Made by a program: the position numbers and the translations under genes | The notes under the pieces: generated by a model | What the model was told of the DNA's origin: nothing | Databases searched by the model: none | The model's input: only the letters and a program-made list of their open reading frames with translations | Assembly: GCA_023379355.1 (NCBI GenBank) | Contig: JAMCUD010000042.1 | Location: 25,805-89,804, forward strand | DNA: 64,000 nucleotides | Source of the DNA: Thermoplasmatota archaeon | GTDB lineage: Archaea > Thermoplasmatota > Thermoplasmata > Thermoplasmatales > Thermoplasmataceae | Reading direction: 5' to 3' | In this document: positions 26,991 through 36,275 of the stretch, in pieces | Position numbering within the stretch: position 1 is the stretch's first letter | Layout: each line of letters starts with the position of its first letter

Positions 26991-28241
26991 TCAGACAATT
27001 CCTTCGTCCTTTCTGAAGTCAAGTTCAAGATTCACTGTTTCCTTTCCAAGGATGAACCAGGTTATCACTCCGGCCAACCCGATGGACCACAATACAAGGT
27101 TTGAAAGAATTTCCTGAAACAGGCTCAGGTTTGCAAACAGTATTATTGTGATGGGATAGGCGATCATGGGGATTAACCTTACAATGGCAATCCCGCGTCC
27201 CCTTGATGCGGTGGAAAAAAGTTCAGGTTCAAGTGTTGTCCTGGCTGCCCAGGCAAACTCACTGAAGAACATGTTTATAAATACAAGGGGAACGAAGATG
27301 AACATATTCCCGAGGCTGCCCGTCAGCAGAAGTATGATCAGAACAGACAGCAACCCCCCGGTGAATGAAAAGAGAGAGTAACTCTTCCTCCCAAAGGAGA
27401 GAAGCCTGGCACCTATTGGCCCGGCAATAGAGGCACCGATGAGTCCAAAAAACACAAGGATGTCTATGGTCCTGGCTGATGAAAACTCATAGTAGGGGAT
27501 AATGTATATCATCAGGCCGAAGGTCAGATACTGAGACAGTGCCATGGTCCCAAGAACGAAGTATCTCAGTGAATAAGAACCCGTATCTCTGGAATCTGAT
27601 TCTTCAATGTCGCCAATGTCAAGCTCCTTCATCTCTTTTCTAGATTGATCTTTGTCCCCTCTCGTCCCCAACCATCTGAAGGACTCCGGCATCCTTGCCC
27701 TTGAGTAGATAATAAGTGCGATAAGGGCTGCTGACATTATGCCAATCATCAATCTCTGAACTATGAGTGTAGTCTGGCTCAGTGATATAAGCAGAAAGAC
27801 TCCTGCAATGAAGGCGCTTCCAATGTTGCTGAAATTCATTCCATTGGTTACAAGTGATGCCCTGCTTTTCTTGCCACTGTCCTCGGCAAGAATTGAAATT
27901 GTAGGGATTTCCTCCCCTGCTGCACCGAAATCTGCTAAGGCAATACCTATTATGAGTTCAACGACAGAAAAAGAGAGGGAGATAACCATCAGACCGATGG
28001 AATAAAGAACCACAGTAACAATGAAAATTTTCTTTCTTCCGATAAAATCGGACAGAAATCCCATAATGAAACTTCCCACAAGTTCGAACATAGGACCTAT
28101 CAAAACCAGCAAAATTCTGAAAATTCCAGTGTTTGGAACAAACGGCCAGCTTTTCCCAAGAGGAGCAATTGAAGCAATGACACCCCATAGAAACATTCCA
28201 CTGAAAGTGGAGGTGATGAGTGCTCTACGGGCATTAGCCAT
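26991..28241 (-). CDS. MFS transporter under TPP riboswitch, probable thiamine (precursor) importer
   Basis: A protein of 416 residues with twelve membrane segments. The MFS loop reads M-G-F-L-S-D-F-I-G-R-K-K. Acidic and charged residues lie in the central cytoplasmic loop (about 195-225). The transporter family alone does not reveal the substrate, but a clear TPP riboswitch lies 97 bp upstream on the same strand. In Thermoplasma, THI elements precede MFS genes proposed as thiamine transporters (thiT1/thiT2), so thiamine or a precursor is the likely cargo. The ATG at 28241 has G-A-G-G-A-G-G about 10 bp upstream, which the riboswitch could mask; that mechanism is inference. Confidence 0.85.
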   Translation of the reverse strand: MANARRALITSTFSGMFLWGVIASIAPLGKSWPFVPNTGIFRILLVLIGPMFELVGSFIMGFLSDFIGRKKIFIVTVVLYSIGLMVISLSFSVVELIIGIALADFGAAGEEIPTISILAEDSGKKSRASLVTNGMNFSNIGSAFIAGVFLLISLSQTTLIVQRLMIGIMSAALIALIIYSRARMPESFRWLGTRGDKDQSRKEMKELDIGDIEESDSRDTGSYSLRYFVLGTMALSQYLTFGLMIYIIPYYEFSSARTIDILVFFGLIGASIAGPIGARLLSFGRKSYSLFSFTGGLLSVLIILLLTGSLGNMFIFVPLVFINMFFSEFAWAARTTLEPELFSTASRGRGIAIVRLIPMIAYPITIILFANLSLFQEILSNLVLWSIGLAGVITWFILGKETVNLELDFRKDEGIV

Positions 28242-28337
28242 GGATACTGGCCTCCTCGCCTGAAAAATTAAACCAATAGCTGAACTCTTCTGTTATGTAA
28301 AACCTTTTTAAATCTGGTTCTATGTTCTCTCTCAATC

Positions 28338-28424
28338 TCAGTCCCTCCGCCAGCATTACCTGGATCAGGTTCCAAGGGTCGACCGAATGGTCCTCTCAGC
28401 CTCATAGGAAGCTCCCCGAACTGA
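28338..28424 (-). promoter_or_regulatory. TPP riboswitch (THI element)
   Basis: Reading the minus strand, the order of conserved blocks is P1 5' side TCAGT, GGGGAGC, CTGAGAG, ACCC with GAACCTGATC, GTAATGCTGGCGGAGGGA, and P1 3' side ACTGA. These are the thi-box blocks and both pyrimidine- and pyrophosphate-sensing helices. It is expected to lower expression of the downstream MFS gene when thiamine pyrophosphate is plentiful. Confidence 0.95.
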
Positions 28425-28445
28425 CTATTTCGTATGTCTATTTGT

Positions 28446-28453
28446 TATTTAAA
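28446..28453 (-). promoter_or_regulatory. Box A promoter of the riboswitch transcript
   Basis: TTTAAATA on the minus strand is centred about 25 bp upstream of the 5' edge of the riboswitch (28424), so transcription should start almost at the first P1 base. A second TATA-like stretch (TTTAAAAAGG) lies between the riboswitch and the gene and could give a riboswitch-free transcript. Confidence 0.5.
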
Positions 28454-28489
28454 TTGTCCGTTGAAAGCTTGTGAGACTATTCAGTTACA

Positions 28490-29383
28490 TTATAAGCAGA
28501 GTTTTTCCCTCAGTGAAACCAGGCCACGTTCGATCAATCTCCGATCTCCTAGCCTTTCGCCATATTCAATGTCGAAGAAACCTGAAAAGGAAAGATAGGT
28601 AAGCGCCCTGAAAAAGACCTTCTCACTTGACCTGCACCATGAGAATATCCTCCGTGCCGATTGCTCTCCCATGCTGTAAATTATCTCCATAACATCAATT
28701 GCCGGGTCTCCAATTCCTGCTTCACCCCAGTCTATTATTCCGGTGATTTGTCCATCTGAGTAAAGCATGTTCCACGTTCCGAAATCTCCATGGATCAGAG
28801 TGACCTGGTTCTCATTCCTGAAATACGTGTGATTGAGAATGACAAGTCGTTCATTGAGATTTTCCTGCTCCTTTAGATCCAGGTATTTTTTCCCCAGAGA
28901 ACGAAACCTGGAGAGAAAACCGGAGGCGATGACGGAAGCTCCGCCCAGACCTGGAAGAATGTCACTCGACAGAATGCTGGTGTCAATGGAGTGCAGTTCA
29001 CTGGTAATCCTTGAGAGCTGATTATCAACTCTCCTCCTGGTTCCGGTGGATAGAGTGCTCAGAACACACTCATTCGTTCCGTTGAAAAGGGGATCCGGGC
29101 ACAGTATACTGCCCTTTATCATGTGGTAAATGACATATGTTCTCCCGCACACACTTCCTTTTTCAACTGGTGATGGAATTCCGAAGCTGAGGATCGTGGA
29201 AAGCTCTCTTAAAATGGAGAACTCCCTATCGACTTTTTCTGAATATTGAGGTTCGCGCGCAATCTTTATTACATCACTGCTGTCAATTACTGCAGCAAGG
29301 GAATTCCAGCCATTGCTGAAAATCCTCACTTCCTCATATTTCCTGCCCAGGAGAGCCTTTCTCACGATCTCTTCAGGTTCCAT
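28490..29383 (-). CDS. Aminoglycoside-phosphotransferase-family small-molecule kinase
   Basis: A protein of 297 residues of the APH/choline-kinase fold. The catalytic loop is L-I-H-G-D-F-G-T-W-N-M-L, and the metal site is G-I-I-D-W-G-E-A-G-I-G-D-P. The N-terminal lobe has an A-R-E-P-Q-Y-S nucleotide-side region and a hinge I-Y-H-M-I-K-G. Family members phosphorylate hydroxyl groups of aminoglycosides, homoserine, methylthioribose, thiamine and other small molecules. Proximity to a thiamine-type riboswitch gene (on the same strand, upstream) makes a thiamine-salvage kinase worth testing, but this is inference. Length is normal. Confidence 0.75.
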   Translation of the reverse strand: MEPEEIVRKALLGRKYEEVRIFSNGWNSLAAVIDSSDVIKIAREPQYSEKVDREFSILRELSTILSFGIPSPVEKGSVCGRTYVIYHMIKGSILCPDPLFNGTNECVLSTLSTGTRRRVDNQLSRITSELHSIDTSILSSDILPGLGGASVIASGFLSRFRSLGKKYLDLKEQENLNERLVILNHTYFRNENQVTLIHGDFGTWNMLYSDGQITGIIDWGEAGIGDPAIDVMEIIYSMGEQSARRIFSWCRSSEKVFFRALTYLSFSGFFDIEYGERLGDRRLIERGLVSLREKLCL

Positions 29384-29469
29384 TCAGTCCACTCAATGGC
29401 AAGGGGGAATATGTAGTTCTGTCGATTGAACTATTTATGTTTTTCAGAGACCTGAGGTATACCAAACGT

Positions 29470-29476
29470 TTTATAG
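29470..29476 (+). promoter_or_regulatory. Box A promoter of the SRP RNA gene
   Basis: TTTATAG is centred about 23 bp upstream of the inferred SRP RNA 5' end, the standard archaeal TATA spacing. Confidence 0.5.
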
Positions 29477-29495
29477 TTAGATATCAATTTCACAC

Positions 29496-29801
29496 GGCCG
29501 GGCTAGGCTGGGAAGTTAGGCGTTTCCTGTTACCTGAAGTCTATATGCGGGAGCGACAGTCTGGAGAGGTCAACTGAACTTCTGTCAGGCCCTATGAAAT
29601 CCATGAAGTTCTGTTCCTTTGGATCGCAGGTCAGTTATATGGGAATCGAAGGAATCCCATGTTGCTGTCTATCAGGAGATTCCGCCAGGACCGGAAGGGA
29701 GCAACGGTTTCCTGAACTTTTGATGCTGAAGGAGTGCGGGACCGAGAGGAAATAGGGAGAACCTGCCAGGACATTCAGCCCGATTCAGGCATGCCCGGTT
29801 T
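29496..29801 (+). ncRNA. ffs: Archaeal SRP RNA (7S RNA)
   Basis: The 5' end GGCCGGGCTAGGCTGGG is the Alu-domain start typical of archaea. The 3' part contains CCGGAAGGGAGCAACGG, the nearly invariant helix 8 with its asymmetric loop and GGAA tetraloop, which binds SRP54. The 3' end GCCCGG pairs with the 5' CCGGGC as helix 1. The length of about 306 nt is normal for archaeal 7S RNA. It is the scaffold of the signal recognition particle together with SRP19 (22355-22609). The ends are accurate to a few bases. Confidence 0.95.
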
Positions 29802-29918
29802 AAATAAAACAGGACGGCAGCAAGAATCAGTATACAGATATCGCTAAAGATTGCCACGCTAATTGAGAACTTTCAGCGAAAATCTTAAGATTATTGTTGA
29901 GCTTTCCTCTTTCAGCCT

Positions 29919-29991
29919 GCCGTTGTAGCTTAGTTGGTAGAGCACTCGACTGTTAATCGAGCGGTCGTCGGTTCAAATCCGACCAGCGGCG
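29919..29991 (+). tRNA. tRNA-Asn(GTT)
   Basis: The 73-nt cloverleaf has acceptor GCCGTTG/CAGCGGC and discriminator G. The anticodon loop CTGTTAA in stem TCGA gives GTT, and the T arm has GTTCAAATC. No intron and no encoded CCA are present. Confidence 0.97.
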
Positions 29992-30337
29992 TAATACCCC
30001 GGGCTCTTCAGATTACTGTGCCAGCCTGAAACTTTTATATCGGTTTACAGATTGCGAGTATGCACTAGATCACTTCAGAACTGGAATATCTGGTGTCACT
30101 TGACGATTGCATGATCTCCATTGAATTTCAGATTTTTTCTTAAAGCAATAATCTCTGAACATATTTTGATAGCTATTAGGAATTCTGGACTTATATTTAT
30201 CTTGACGGTATAAACAGCTTATGCTGCGGAAATATAAAGCGGTCCTTCAAGTGCAGGTAATTTCTCGGATCACAGGAATCAATATGGCGGGTTACGAAGG
30301 AACTATTGTTGGATCAGTACTGAGAGATTGAAACAAA
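29992..30337. other. 346-bp intergenic region after tRNA-Asn
   Basis: No convincing protein gene is seen. There are two TATA-like elements on the plus strand (CTTTTATAT near 30031 and CTTATATTTATC near 30190), so a short RNA transcript is possible, but no known RNA family is recognised. Confidence 0.4.
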
Positions 30338-31913
<1,576 letters not shown>

Positions 31914-32139
31914 TCTTAAGGTATCGCAGTTTCCAATATAATAATTGGTATAGATAAATAATCAAGGGAATCAGATATAATTGGCTTTGATTGCGATTAC
32001 TGGTTTCTTCTGAATTGTAACCAGATTACACGCTGAAATCTGGTGCAGTTATATCCAGATTAAATATTCACAATCAAGATTGCATCAATTGTGGAGATTG
32101 AGGTCTTCGATGAAAAAGCATAACGAAGGATGGGATAAC

Positions 32140-32532
32140 TTACTTCCGTCTCTTTCTGATCTCATGTAAAAGCATTTGATCAAATTCCAATGTAAATTTT
32201 ATCTTTTTGGTCTTCAGTATCTTTGAGAGCTTTTCCATCAGGTCATGTAGTTCCTCAGTAAGGGCACCCCTGTATACAATCATCTGCTTCTTTCCCTCCG
32301 GAAAGATCATTCTAAATTTTGCCCCGTCCTTGAAGTACCCGAATGGCTTCTTATTCTTCCTTATCTCGTTGAGATTAAGTTCGAGAGAAACCTGATCATA
32401 CTGAGCCTCCTCCTGATTCTGCTTGGTCTCGCTGACAACAGTCTCCCACAGATCAGGAAAAGCCTTTTCAAGATCCTTCCACTGAAAATCGTCGCTGAAT
32501 AAAATATGTCCACTCCAGTTCTTCAATGTCAC
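32140..32532 (-). CDS. Unknown soluble protein
   Basis: A protein of 130 residues, mixed alpha/beta, ending in a basic stretch (R-K-R-R-K). No motif, membrane segment or cysteine is recognised. A single gene between the regulator and tRNA-Gln, on the strand opposite the tRNA. Codon use looks like that of neighbouring core genes, supporting a real gene. Confidence 0.55.
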   Translation of the reverse strand: MTLKNWSGHILFSDDFQWKDLEKAFPDLWETVVSETKQNQEEAQYDQVSLELNLNEIRKNKKPFGYFKDGAKFRMIFPEGKKQMIVYRGALTEELHDLMEKLSKILKTKKIKFTLEFDQMLLHEIRKRRK

Positions 32533-32632
32533 CTCATCCTGAGACTTTATAAAAATTTTGTCAGGTTCAATTTATTTCAAATTCAGAAACTACTTATCTT
32601 AAACTCAGACAAACAGTCATGGATAGACTTTG

Positions 32633-32740
32633 ATGGATAATTATTTCAAAGTGAAACCGAGAAAAGCCATAAAGGATAAAGATCAAGATACCAAGCGTTT
32701 AACCGCGGCTCGATTTTCAGTGAAAAGAATTAAAAGATGA
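32633..32740 (+). CDS. Possible 35-aa basic protein
   Basis: A short ATG-to-TGA frame codes for a lysine/arginine-rich peptide (starts M-D-N-Y-F-K-V-K-P-R-K) and ends 18 bp before tRNA-Gln. It could equally be the leader of a tRNA transcript. No ribosome binding site is obvious. Confidence 0.2.
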   Translation: MDNYFKVKPRKAIKDKDQDTKRLTAARFSVKRIKR

Positions 32741-32758
32741 AACAGATTACCTCTCTGA

Positions 32759-32831
32759 AGCCCCGTGGTGTAGTGGCCAAGCATAGTGGGCTCTGGACCC
32801 GCCGACGGCAGTTCGAATCTGCCCGGGGCTA
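32759..32831 (+). tRNA. tRNA-Gln(CTG)
   Basis: Acceptor AGCCCCG/CGGGGCT with discriminator A. The anticodon stem GTGGG/CCCGC closes loop CTCTGGA, giving CTG. The T arm is GGCAG-TTCGAAT-CTGCC. Intronless, no encoded CCA. Confidence 0.95.
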
Positions 32832-32882
32832 TACACCTTTTTTCAACAAAAGCATAATAGAAATTGTTCTATCTGGTTATAT

Positions 32883-33359
32883 ATGGATGAAGAAGAGGAA
32901 AATCCGGAATTTAATCTGTGCGAATTTACTGGAGAAAAACTGAGAAGGGATCATCCGGTCTTTGCCTACCAGTCTGAAATGAAGATGGCCCAGGCATGCC
33001 TTGGTCTTGCAATATCTGATGGGGTTAGGCTCCAAGCAAGCAGGGAAATACTGGACATGCTCGACACACTGTACCAGATGCTTGCAGATCCGGACTCCAA
33101 ACTTCCAGACCCTCAGAGGAAAATGCTCAACCATGCCGATGACGTATGGCTTGACATGAAAGACAAGATGTCAAAGGGTGATAAGAGGGCAGCTTACCTT
33201 CTGGAAAGTCATGCACATATGGAAAAAGCCCTTTCCTTCCTTGTAAGGTGCAGAGAGGATGTTCAGTTCAGAGAATTGATTCCCGACTACCTGCTAAAGT
33301 ACCTGGGGAAACTTAGTGTTTTCACCTACAGGGAAGCAATCGGGCATGTTATGCTTTAG
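32883..33359 (+). CDS. Unknown helical protein
   Basis: A protein of 158 residues, strongly helical and acidic at the start, with an early C-x3-G-x-K-L (L-C-E-F-T-G-E-K-L) and M-A-Q-A-C-L-G. No known domain is recognised. The gene starts about 50 bp after tRNA-Gln and may share its transcript. It overlaps the convergent epimerase-like gene by 11 bp. Confidence 0.6.
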   Translation: MDEEEENPEFNLCEFTGEKLRRDHPVFAYQSEMKMAQACLGLAISDGVRLQASREILDMLDTLYQMLADPDSKLPDPQRKMLNHADDVWLDMKDKMSKGDKRAAYLLESHAHMEKALSFLVRCREDVQFRELIPDYLLKYLGKLSVFTYREAIGHVML

Positions 33360-34191
33360 AGATTCGCTCCTTCAGATAATCTCCAAATTTGATGGGGGTT
33401 TTTATGAACCGATCGAGGTAAGTGTTCTCCCGGTAATAGTCGATAAGGTATTTATCAACCTCTTCTGGAGTAAAGACCGAAGCATCTTTCAATTTCTGAA
33501 CTGCCCCCTTGTATCCGAACCTTCCAGTAATTACACCTTTCTTATTCTTCCCAGTCAGTTCCAGCCCCATATTTATCAGGTCCGCAAACGAGACCTTATC
33601 TCTTGAGCAAATATCTACTGATCCTCTTATGTCCTTTGCTTCCTCGATCACTTTGACCACGTCTGCGATATGAACCGGAGAAAGTGATCCACCACTGGGC
33701 AGTTTTCCGAAATTATTCTCCTTTACCAGTTTTATAAGTTTCTCAGTAAAGGGATCATCATTTCCAAAGATGAGTGAAGGCCTCACATTGAGATGATTCT
33801 TGACTAGGGCAGCATTGTCTTCGCCTGTTCTCTTGGTGCGGAAAAAGTCCGTAGTGCCATAGTGAACATTTATAGCCGAAAGATAGACCAGTCTCTGGCC
33901 GGTATCATTCTTATTCAGCGCATTTGCTATATTTTTTATTCCATTTACGTTTACTGAAAATGCCACGTCAGCTGGAAATTCAGCACCTGCAGCGTCCACG
34001 ATCATGTCATAGTCCTTTACAGAAGATTTAACCTTCTCCTCGTCGGTGATGTCTCCCTGAATCCATTCAAAACCAAGTTTGGCGAGTTCAGGATGCTTGC
34101 TTCTTGAAAAATATGTCACCTTGTCTGCAGTGATGAGCCTTACAACATTACTTCCGACATATCCAGAGCCACCAATAACCAAAACTTTCAT
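33349..34191 (-). CDS. NAD(P)-binding atypical SDR (NDUFA9/epimerase-like)
   Basis: A protein of 280 residues from ATG 34191, the start of M-K-V-L-V-I-G-G-S-G-Y-V-G, the Rossmann glycine loop; nine upstream in-frame residues are not family-like. D-I-T-D-E-E-K-V follows strand 3, and V-D-A-A-G and Y-L-S-A-I-N-V follow. The catalytic Y-x3-K is not clear (F-F-R-T-K-R-T-G-E), which fits the atypical SDR class that includes ubiquinone-complex assembly proteins and NAD-binding regulators. A role as sugar epimerase is therefore not assured. Confidence 0.75.
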   Translation of the reverse strand: MKVLVIGGSGYVGSNVVRLITADKVTYFSRSKHPELAKLGFEWIQGDITDEEKVKSSVKDYDMIVDAAGAEFPADVAFSVNVNGIKNIANALNKNDTGQRLVYLSAINVHYGTTDFFRTKRTGEDNAALVKNHLNVRPSLIFGNDDPFTEKLIKLVKENNFGKLPSGGSLSPVHIADVVKVIEEAKDIRGSVDICSRDKVSFADLINMGLELTGKNKKGVITGRFGYKGAVQKLKDASVFTPEEVDKYLIDYYRENTYLDRFIKTPIKFGDYLKERISKA

Positions 34192-34373
34192 GATATTACC
34201 GTCGTAAACCTTAGTCACTTAAAATAAGTTTCTGAATTTGTTAACAGATCGATGTTGTTTAACATTAAATAACCATCCAGTGATAAGTAAGTTAAATTCC
34301 GTCGAAAGATTTTGAACCGTCTGAATGGCTGGTATAAATATTATTATCCCTTCGTAATCATGAAAGGATAAGT

Positions 34374-35661
34374 ATGGGCAACAGTAAGATGGAGGTTTAT
34401 ATGGTTGCCGGAGGAATAACCAAGTTTCAGAAGTCGGACCCGGCAAGGGATTCAGAAGTCGGACCCGGCGAGGGATTTCCGGCTCAGAGTAAAGGACTCC
34501 TTTGATTATGCCCTGAATGATATCGGCATTGACAAATCAATGATTGATGGTTCAGTGGGGGCTTATTTTTCTGACCACTTTCAGAGACAAGTCATGGCCG
34601 GCGCAATGGTACAGGATTACCTCGGGTTGAACCCAAAACCCAGCAAACGCCTGGAAGGCGGCGGTGCTACAGGGGGCCTTGCATTCCAGAGCGGTTATGA
34701 GGAAATCGCATCTGGAAGGATGGGAGTCTGCGCTGTATATGGCTTCGAGACCATGTCTCAGGTGAATACTTGGAAAGGGAATGAATTCATAGCCCTTGCA
34801 AGCGACACCGACTTTGACTACCCTGTAGGAGGTTTTTATACCGGGTATTATGCAATGATGGCAAGAAGGCATATGCATGAATTCGGGACCACCGTGGAGC
34901 AGTTTGCTGAGGTATCGGTCAAAAACCATGGAAACGCGATCCATAACAGATTTGCGCAGAGGCCTATGAAGATCACAGTCGAAGACGTTAGAAATTCTCC
35001 CATGGTCTCCACTCCGCTGACTAGGCTTGATATCTGCACGATGTCCGATGGAGCAGCGGTTGCCATACTGGCTAATGAGGAAAAGGCTTTCGAAATGACA
35101 GATAATCCGGTGAAGATTTCAGCCGTAGGCGGTGGCACTGATACGATGAGGCTTTCAGATCGTCCCTTTGGTTCCGTTCCTCTTCTTCCAAATGAAAAGG
35201 AATCCGATTACCCCGGATTAAGGTACCCCGGTGTTCATTCATTCAGAGCAGGCAGAATGGCGGCAATTGAAGCCTATGCAAAGGCTGGAATAAGCGATCC
35301 GCCATCTGAGATCGACGTAGTCGAAGCCTATGACTCATACACTTCCGCCGAAATACAGGCTTACGAGGACCTTGGTCTATGCAGGTATGGAGAGGGTGGC
35401 TCATTTATTCAGGAAGGGAAGTCGAAACTCCATGGCAAGATACCGGTCAATCCATCAGGCGGACTCATAGGAACTGGCCATGCAATTGGAGCAACGGGTA
35501 TTATGCAGTCCGTATTCATTTTCTGGCAGCTTCAGAACTCCATGAAGAAACACCTGGGTTGTGATAGCCTTCAGGTGTCCGGAGCAAAAAGAGGTGTGGT
35601 CCACACTCATGCAGGAACTGGCACGTATGAAACAGTAACAGTAATGGAGGCTGCAAAATGA
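34374..35661 (+). pseudogene. SCP2-type thiolase-like protein, frameshifted near the start by a 25-bp duplication
   Basis: The gene begins at ATG 34374 (a second in-frame ATG precedes V-A-G-G-I-T-K-F). A 25-bp tandem duplication at 34426-34475 moves the frame into a TGA near 34505. With one copy removed the frame is continuous for 420 residues and reads S-D-P-A-R-D-F-R-L-R-V-K-D-S. An internal ATG at 34540 leaves 373 residues without the N-terminal strand. The late thiolase boxes are present (N-P-S-G-G-L-I-G-T-G-H-A-I-G). The nucleophile box reads L-E-G-G-G-A-T-G-G where a cysteine is expected, so the ordinary thiolase reaction is doubtful even in the intact form. It is coupled by ATGA to a DUF35 partner, as in acyl-CoA condensing complexes. 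A TATA box (GGTATAAATA) lies about 40 bp upstream. Confidence 0.82.
34426..34475. repeat. 25-bp tandem duplication in the thiolase gene
   Basis: Two adjacent 25-bp units starting TTCAGAAGTCGGACCCGGC differ at one base (A or G at unit position 20). Removal of one copy restores the thiolase frame exactly. Confidence 0.93.
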
Positions 35662-36143
35662 CACTGGACAGGAATGCGAAGCTTCCGGAAGATGAAGGGA
35701 CCACCGTTGTTACAGGCCTAGATCCGATAATAGTGAAGGAACATTATGAGATTGATTACCTTCACAGCTACGCCCAGGACAGCGAATTCTTCAGGAATCT
35801 GGGTAGTGGAAAACTCACTGGAAGCAGATGCAAGAAATGTAATTACATATACGCAACCCCACGAGGTCACTGCATGTTCTGTGGTGAACCGACATCCTGG
35901 CATGAACTTCCGCTTGAGGGAACGGTACACACCTATACAACCTGTTATTCCGGAAGTGAAAGTTTCCTGAAGGAGGTTCCTTTCCATCTGGTAATGGTAG
36001 AATTCCAAGGGGTAAACTCTCTCTTCATGGGGAGGTTAATAGGGGCAGATGAACCAGACATTTACATTGGAATGCCGGTCAGGGCCAGATTCAGGCGAAA
36101 TTTGAAGTTTTCAGCCACAGACGTCTACTTTGTACCCTTATAA
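35658..36143 (+). CDS. DUF35 zinc-ribbon/OB-fold acyl-CoA-binding partner protein
   Basis: A protein of 161 residues. The rubredoxin-like zinc ribbon is C-K-K-C-N-Y near residue 58 and C-M-F-C-G about 15 residues on; the OB-fold follows from W-H-E-L-P-L-E-G-T-V-H-T-Y. In archaea DUF35 proteins bridge thiolase and HMG-CoA synthase, or act with other thiolase-like enzymes, by holding the CoA. The start ATGA overlaps the stop of the thiolase-like gene, so they form one unit. No HMG-CoA synthase gene is adjacent here. Confidence 0.88.
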   Translation: MTLDRNAKLPEDEGTTVVTGLDPIIVKEHYEIDYLHSYAQDSEFFRNLGSGKLTGSRCKKCNYIYATPRGHCMFCGEPTSWHELPLEGTVHTYTTCYSGSESFLKEVPFHLVMVEFQGVNSLFMGRLIGADEPDIYIGMPVRARFRRNLKFSATDVYFVPL

Positions 36144-36275
36144 TTCCAGACCTTTACGATGATGAAGGTCAGATTTATATGGGCATCTGAACTTTTAATG
36201 CTTTCAGCAACTTCTTTTCTGGTAATTATGGAATACAAACAACACATTCTTAATTTCAAAACGCATTTGCATTAA

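Noticed and set aside
30284..30331. 15-codon ATG-to-TGA mini-frame
   Set aside because: Too short to separate from chance, and no ribosome binding site or conserved context.
34219..34446. 75-residue minus-strand frame upstream of the thiolase-like gene
   Set aside because: It covers the thiolase promoter and the duplicated start; no motif or ribosome binding site.
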